From the NCBI RefSeq assembly GCF_001440475.1, contig NZ_LLYB01000033.1:1-60333 (forward strand): DNA of 60,333 nt, given 5' to 3'. Position 1 is the first letter of the stretch. Each line of letters starts with the position of its first letter. Made by a program: the position numbers and the translations under genes. The notes beneath the pieces were generated by a model. The model was given only the letters and a program-made list of their open reading frames with translations. It was not told where the DNA came from and ran no database searches. This document shows, one piece after another, positions 57,672-60,333 of this stretch. The DNA comes from Bradyrhizobium lablabi. Its GTDB lineage: Bacteria > Pseudomonadota > Alphaproteobacteria > Rhizobiales > Xanthobacteraceae.

Positions 57672-59009
57672 ATGAACCCGATGAGATTACCGACCTGGCT
57701 GCGGATCGCCCTGGTGGCCGGCGTCTTCCTGCTGGTCGCAGGCGCCGGCTTTCTTGGATATCGCTGGTACACGAAGCCGACGACATTGACGGTTGCGGTG
57801 GGGTCGCTGGATGGGGAGGCAAGCCGACTGGTGACGGCGATTGCGCGCAAGCTGACGCAGTTGAATGCGCCGGTGCGGTTCAACATGGTCGAGACCGGCA
57901 GCGTGCTGGATGCGGCGACAGCCTTCGCTTCCGGTAAGGTCGACCTTGCGGTCGTGCGCGGCGATGTCGGCGATCTATCGCAGGCGCAAGCGGTCGTGGT
58001 GGTCGCGCATGCGGTGGCGTTGCTGATCGCGCCACCGGGGTCACCGATCTCGGATATCGCCGGATTGAAGCGGGTCACGGTGGGCGTCGTCGGCGGCGAC
58101 ATCAATCGGCAGGTGGTCAAGGAGTTGAGCGACGAATACGATCTCGCCCGCGCCAACGTGGTCTTCAAGAACCTGGCGCCCGCGGAAGTGCGAAAGGCGC
58201 TCGAGACAAAGGAGGTGCGTGCGATCCTGATCGTGATGCCGCTCGCCGAGAAATATCTCACGCTGATCCGCAACCTGTTTCCGCAGAACGCCAAGACGTC
58301 ACCGGTGCTGATTCCGATCGAGCAGGCCGGAGCCATTGCGGCGCGGGATCGCGCCTATGAGAGTTATGACGTGCCGAAGGGTACCTTGCGCGGCGCGCCG
58401 CCTGTTCCCGCCGAGGACCTGACGACGCTCCGCACCTCGTTCTATCTCGTCGCACAAAAGAAACTCAGCAACGATCTCGTCACGGATCTGACGCAGTCGG
58501 TGATGAACGCGCGCCGCGACCTGCTGACGGAGCAGCCGATCCTTGCCCAGGTGACGGCGCCCGATACGGATGCGGACGCCCACCTGCCGGTGCATCCGGG
58601 CGCAGCAGCTTTCTACAACGGCACGCAGGAAAGTTTCCTCGACAAATGGGGCAACATCATCTTCCTGGCGCCGATGATCGCGGGTGGACTGGTGTCGGTG
58701 CTCGCCGCTGCCTGGCAATTCCTGCGCGCGGACGGGCCGCAGACCCGCGAGCAGGCGCTTGACGCGCTCTATGCGCTGGGGCGGCGTATCCGCGTCAGCG
58801 GTAGTGAGGCCGAGCTCGACGAGATCGAACTTGAAATCGACCGAATCCTGCAGACGCAGCGCCTCAAGGCTGCCGCCGGCGAGGACGAAACCCGCGATGT
58901 CACCGCGTTGAATGTGGCGGCACACCGGCTGGAGAACCTGATTCACGACCGCCGGCTTGTTCTTGCGCCGCAGCAGGGCGGCAAGACACGGGAGCAGGTC
59001 CGGGGTTAG
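57672..59009 (+). CDS. Membrane-anchored TAXI-family solute-binding protein
   Basis: 445 residues. An uncleaved N-terminal membrane helix (~10-30, IALVAGVFLLVAGAGFLGYRW), a TAXI-type binding domain (~35-310; LTVAVGSLDGEASRLVTAI, FASGKVDLAVVRGDV, VTVGVVGGDINRQVV), a second helix (~325-350, IIFLAPMIAGGLVSVLAAAW) and a charged cytoplasmic helical tail. Ordinary TAXI proteins are soluble and work with a TRAP permease; neither is true here. The double anchor suggests a sensor or adaptor rather than a transporter part. A FixK-type box precedes it. Confidence 0.82.
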   Translation: MNPMRLPTWLRIALVAGVFLLVAGAGFLGYRWYTKPTTLTVAVGSLDGEASRLVTAIARKLTQLNAPVRFNMVETGSVLDAATAFASGKVDLAVVRGDVGDLSQAQAVVVVAHAVALLIAPPGSPISDIAGLKRVTVGVVGGDINRQVVKELSDEYDLARANVVFKNLAPAEVRKALETKEVRAILIVMPLAEKYLTLIRNLFPQNAKTSPVLIPIEQAGAIAARDRAYESYDVPKGTLRGAPPVPAEDLTTLRTSFYLVAQKKLSNDLVTDLTQSVMNARRDLLTEQPILAQVTAPDTDADAHLPVHPGAAAFYNGTQESFLDKWGNIIFLAPMIAGGLVSVLAAAWQFLRADGPQTREQALDALYALGRRIRVSGSEAELDEIELEIDRILQTQRLKAAAGEDETRDVTALNVAAHRLENLIHDRRLVLAPQQGGKTREQVRG

Positions 59010-59037
59010 GTTCGGGGTTTAGCTCGGCCGAATTGCT

Positions 59038-59051
59038 TTGATCTTTATCAA
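59038..59051. promoter_or_regulatory. FixK/FNR-type box upstream of DUF3300 gene
   Basis: TTGATCTTTATCAA matches the consensus and ends 57 bases before the ATG at 59109, the same spacing as for the DUF3141 gene. Confidence 0.8.
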
Positions 59052-59108
59052 ACCTCCGGTCTCGCCACTGCTTGAAGCTGGCTGAGAGCATTCTGGAGGG
59101 AAGCGACG

Positions 59109-60333
59109 ATGTTCCGTTGCGGCAAAATCCTGCTTGCGTCGGCGTTCCTGTTGACGACGCCGATCGCAACCATGGCACAAACGACAGACAATCAACCGGC
59201 GCCATCCGCCCAAACCAGCCAGCCGCCACCGGCCGCTCAACCCTCGACCAGCCCGCCGGCCCAACCGCAAGCCGAGCAGCAGCTCCTGAAGCCCGAGCAG
59301 CTCGAGGCGCTGGTTGCACCGATCGCGCTCTATCCGGACGAGTTGCTCGCCAATGTGTTGGCGGCATCGACATATCCGCTGGAAGTGGTGCAGGCCGACC
59401 GCTGGGTGAAAGGCAACAAGACCCTGAAGGGCGATGCGCTGAAGGCGGCTGTCGACAAGCAGGAATGGGACGGCAGCGTCAAGGCGCTCGCTTCCACCCC
59501 CGACGTGCTCGCGATGATGAGCGACAAGATCGACTGGACCAAGGACCTTGGCGATGCCGTGCTTGCACAGCAGCCGGACGTGATGGATGCGGTCCAGCGG
59601 CTGCGGGCCAAAGCGCAGGCACGCAACAAGCTTGTCACCAACAAGCAACAGAAGGTGAGCGTTCAGAAGCAGGATAACCGCGACGTGATCGTGGTCGAGC
59701 AGGCCAACCCCTCGACGATGTACGTGCCATACTACGATCCCGCCACCGTGTACGGCGAATGGCCTTACGCGGAGTATCCGCCCTATTACTTCGGCTACCC
59801 GTCCTATATCGGTGCGGGAGTGATCGCGGCCGGTCTTGCCTTCGGCGCGGGCTGGGCCATCGCGCGCTGGGGCAATTACTGGGGCGGCGGCTTCAACTGG
59901 GGCAACCGCAACCTCTACGTCAATCACTACAACAGGATAACCAACGTTGGAAACAACTGGCAGCATAACCCGGCGCACCGCCAGGGCGTCAGATACGCCA
60001 ACGCGCGCGTCGCGGAACGCTTCGGCAGCAACAGTGTGAGGGCGGGCGCCGGCAACCGGATGGATTTTCGCGGCCGCGACGGTCAGCAGGTGCTGAGGCC
60101 TGGCGGCGACCGCCCGGGTGCAGGTGATCGCGTCGGGGATCGTGTCGGCGATCGCGCTGGCGACAGGGCTGGCGATCGTGCCGGTAATCGAGGTGGCGAT
60201 CGCGTCGGTGATCGTGGTGGCAACCGGCCGGGCACGGCCGATCGCGCCAGGGCGGGCGGCGGAGATCGCGCCAAAGCTGCCAATCGCGGCGGCGGCGCGC
60301 GCGCAGACCGCGGAGGCGGACGCGGCGGAGCAA
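59109..60333 (+). CDS. DUF3300 exported protein, 3' end cut by window edge
   Basis: At least 408 residues; the frame is open at the right edge. ATG 59109 follows GGAGGG by eight bases. A signal peptide (ILLASAFLLTTPIATMAQ) precedes a Pro/Gln-rich linker and the DUF3300 domain (~60-220): LEALVAPIALYPDELLANVL, ASTYPLEVVQADRW, AVLAQQPDVMDAVQRLR and a Tyr-rich VPYYDPATVYGEWPY. A Gly-rich hydrophobic segment (~240) follows, then a low-complexity tail with GDRx repeats. The family is a cell-envelope one of unknown function. A FixK-type box ends 57 bases upstream. Confidence 0.9.
   Translation, partial: MFRCGKILLASAFLLTTPIATMAQTTDNQPAPSAQTSQPPPAAQPSTSPPAQPQAEQQLLKPEQLEALVAPIALYPDELLANVLAASTYPLEVVQADRWVKGNKTLKGDALKAAVDKQEWDGSVKALASTPDVLAMMSDKIDWTKDLGDAVLAQQPDVMDAVQRLRAKAQARNKLVTNKQQKVSVQKQDNRDVIVVEQANPSTMYVPYYDPATVYGEWPYAEYPPYYFGYPSYIGAGVIAAGLAFGAGWAIARWGNYWGGGFNWGNRNLYVNHYNRITNVGNNWQHNPAHRQGVRYANARVAERFGSNSVRAGAGNRMDFRGRDGQQVLRPGGDRPGAGDRVGDRVGDRAGDRAGDRAGNRGGDRVGDRGGNRPGTADRARAGGGDRAKAANRGGGARADRGGGRGGA
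60102..60233 (+). repeat. GDRx tetrapeptide repeat in DUF3300 tail
   Basis: 44 codons read as nearly uninterrupted G-(D/N)-R-x units (for example GDRVGDRVGDRAGDRAGDRA), encoded by 12-nt tandem repeats such as GGCGATCGCGTC. It is likely variable in copy number between strains by slippage. Confidence 0.8.

Noticed and set aside
60102..60233. Short tandem repeats as a CRISPR array
   Set aside because: The 12-nt units have no spacers and are in frame with the DUF3300 protein.
1..60333. Insertion sequences, phage genes, tRNA or rRNA genes
   Set aside because: I looked for transposase or integrase motifs, terminal repeats and tRNA-like structures by eye and found none I could support.

Overview
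The window is 60.3 kb of GC-rich DNA with the style of a Bradyrhizobium-like alphaproteobacterium (Bradyrhizobiaceae). The reasons are: FixK-type regulation with many TTGA(T/C)-N4-(A/G)TCAA boxes; IalB, DUF3300, DUF2066, DUF3141 and HdeA-like exported proteins; FixJ-type response regulators; and two copies of a ~105-bp double-hairpin intergenic element that I recall as common in this group. I see no tRNA, rRNA, CRISPR array, insertion sequence or phage gene.

Region A (1-17.4 kb, all minus strand) reads as one catabolic locus. It starts with a branched-chain-type (Liv) substrate-binding protein and an AraC regulator, then livH, livM, livG and a livF fused to a Tm-1-like (UPF0261) domain. Next come a TIM-barrel gene matching the other half of plant Tm-1, a 964-residue flotillin with 11-residue-period coiled coil, two tandem SRPBCC proteins, and a molybdenum hydroxylase (FAD, 2Fe-2S, and a large subunit encoded as two separate genes). 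It ends with CoxD-like and CoxE-like maturation factors. The inferred job is uptake of a small organic acid or aromatic compound and its hydroxylation by a membrane-associated Mo enzyme. The substrate is unknown.

Region B (17.7-27.5 kb) holds ordinary accessory genes: a DUF2066 protein, a TetR-controlled NmrA/hydrolase/MATE operon with two clear operator palindromes, an SDR dehydrogenase, a DctPMQ TRAP transporter and a GNAT acetyltransferase.

Region C (27.5-60.3 kb) looks like a low-oxygen island. It contains eleven FixK/FNR-type boxes and a FixK-like regulator at its centre; I noticed none in regions A and B. The core is a mixed-acid module: pflB-pflA-aspT-focA facing pta-ackA-fabI, with two boxes between them, plus a DUF3141 PHA-synthase-like protein. 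Other genes with boxes are the CoA transferase (scoAB-maoC), an AI-2E family exporter with a two-TM ion channel, a SulP anion transporter, a 21-codon membrane micro-ORF, a PPK2 cluster, an HlyD-type pair, an orphan sensor kinase, a membrane-anchored TAXI protein and a DUF3300 protein that runs off the end. A second, paralogous sensor kinase with its FixJ-type regulator and a lone receiver sits next to the FixK-like gene. A stretch of decayed gene fragments lies at 40.8-41.5 kb.

The genes suggest a cell that, when oxygen runs out, splits pyruvate to formate and acetyl-CoA, makes ATP through acetate kinase, exports acids, and adjusts CoA-ester, polyphosphate and envelope functions through one FixK-type regulon. 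All functional statements are from sequence inspection only.
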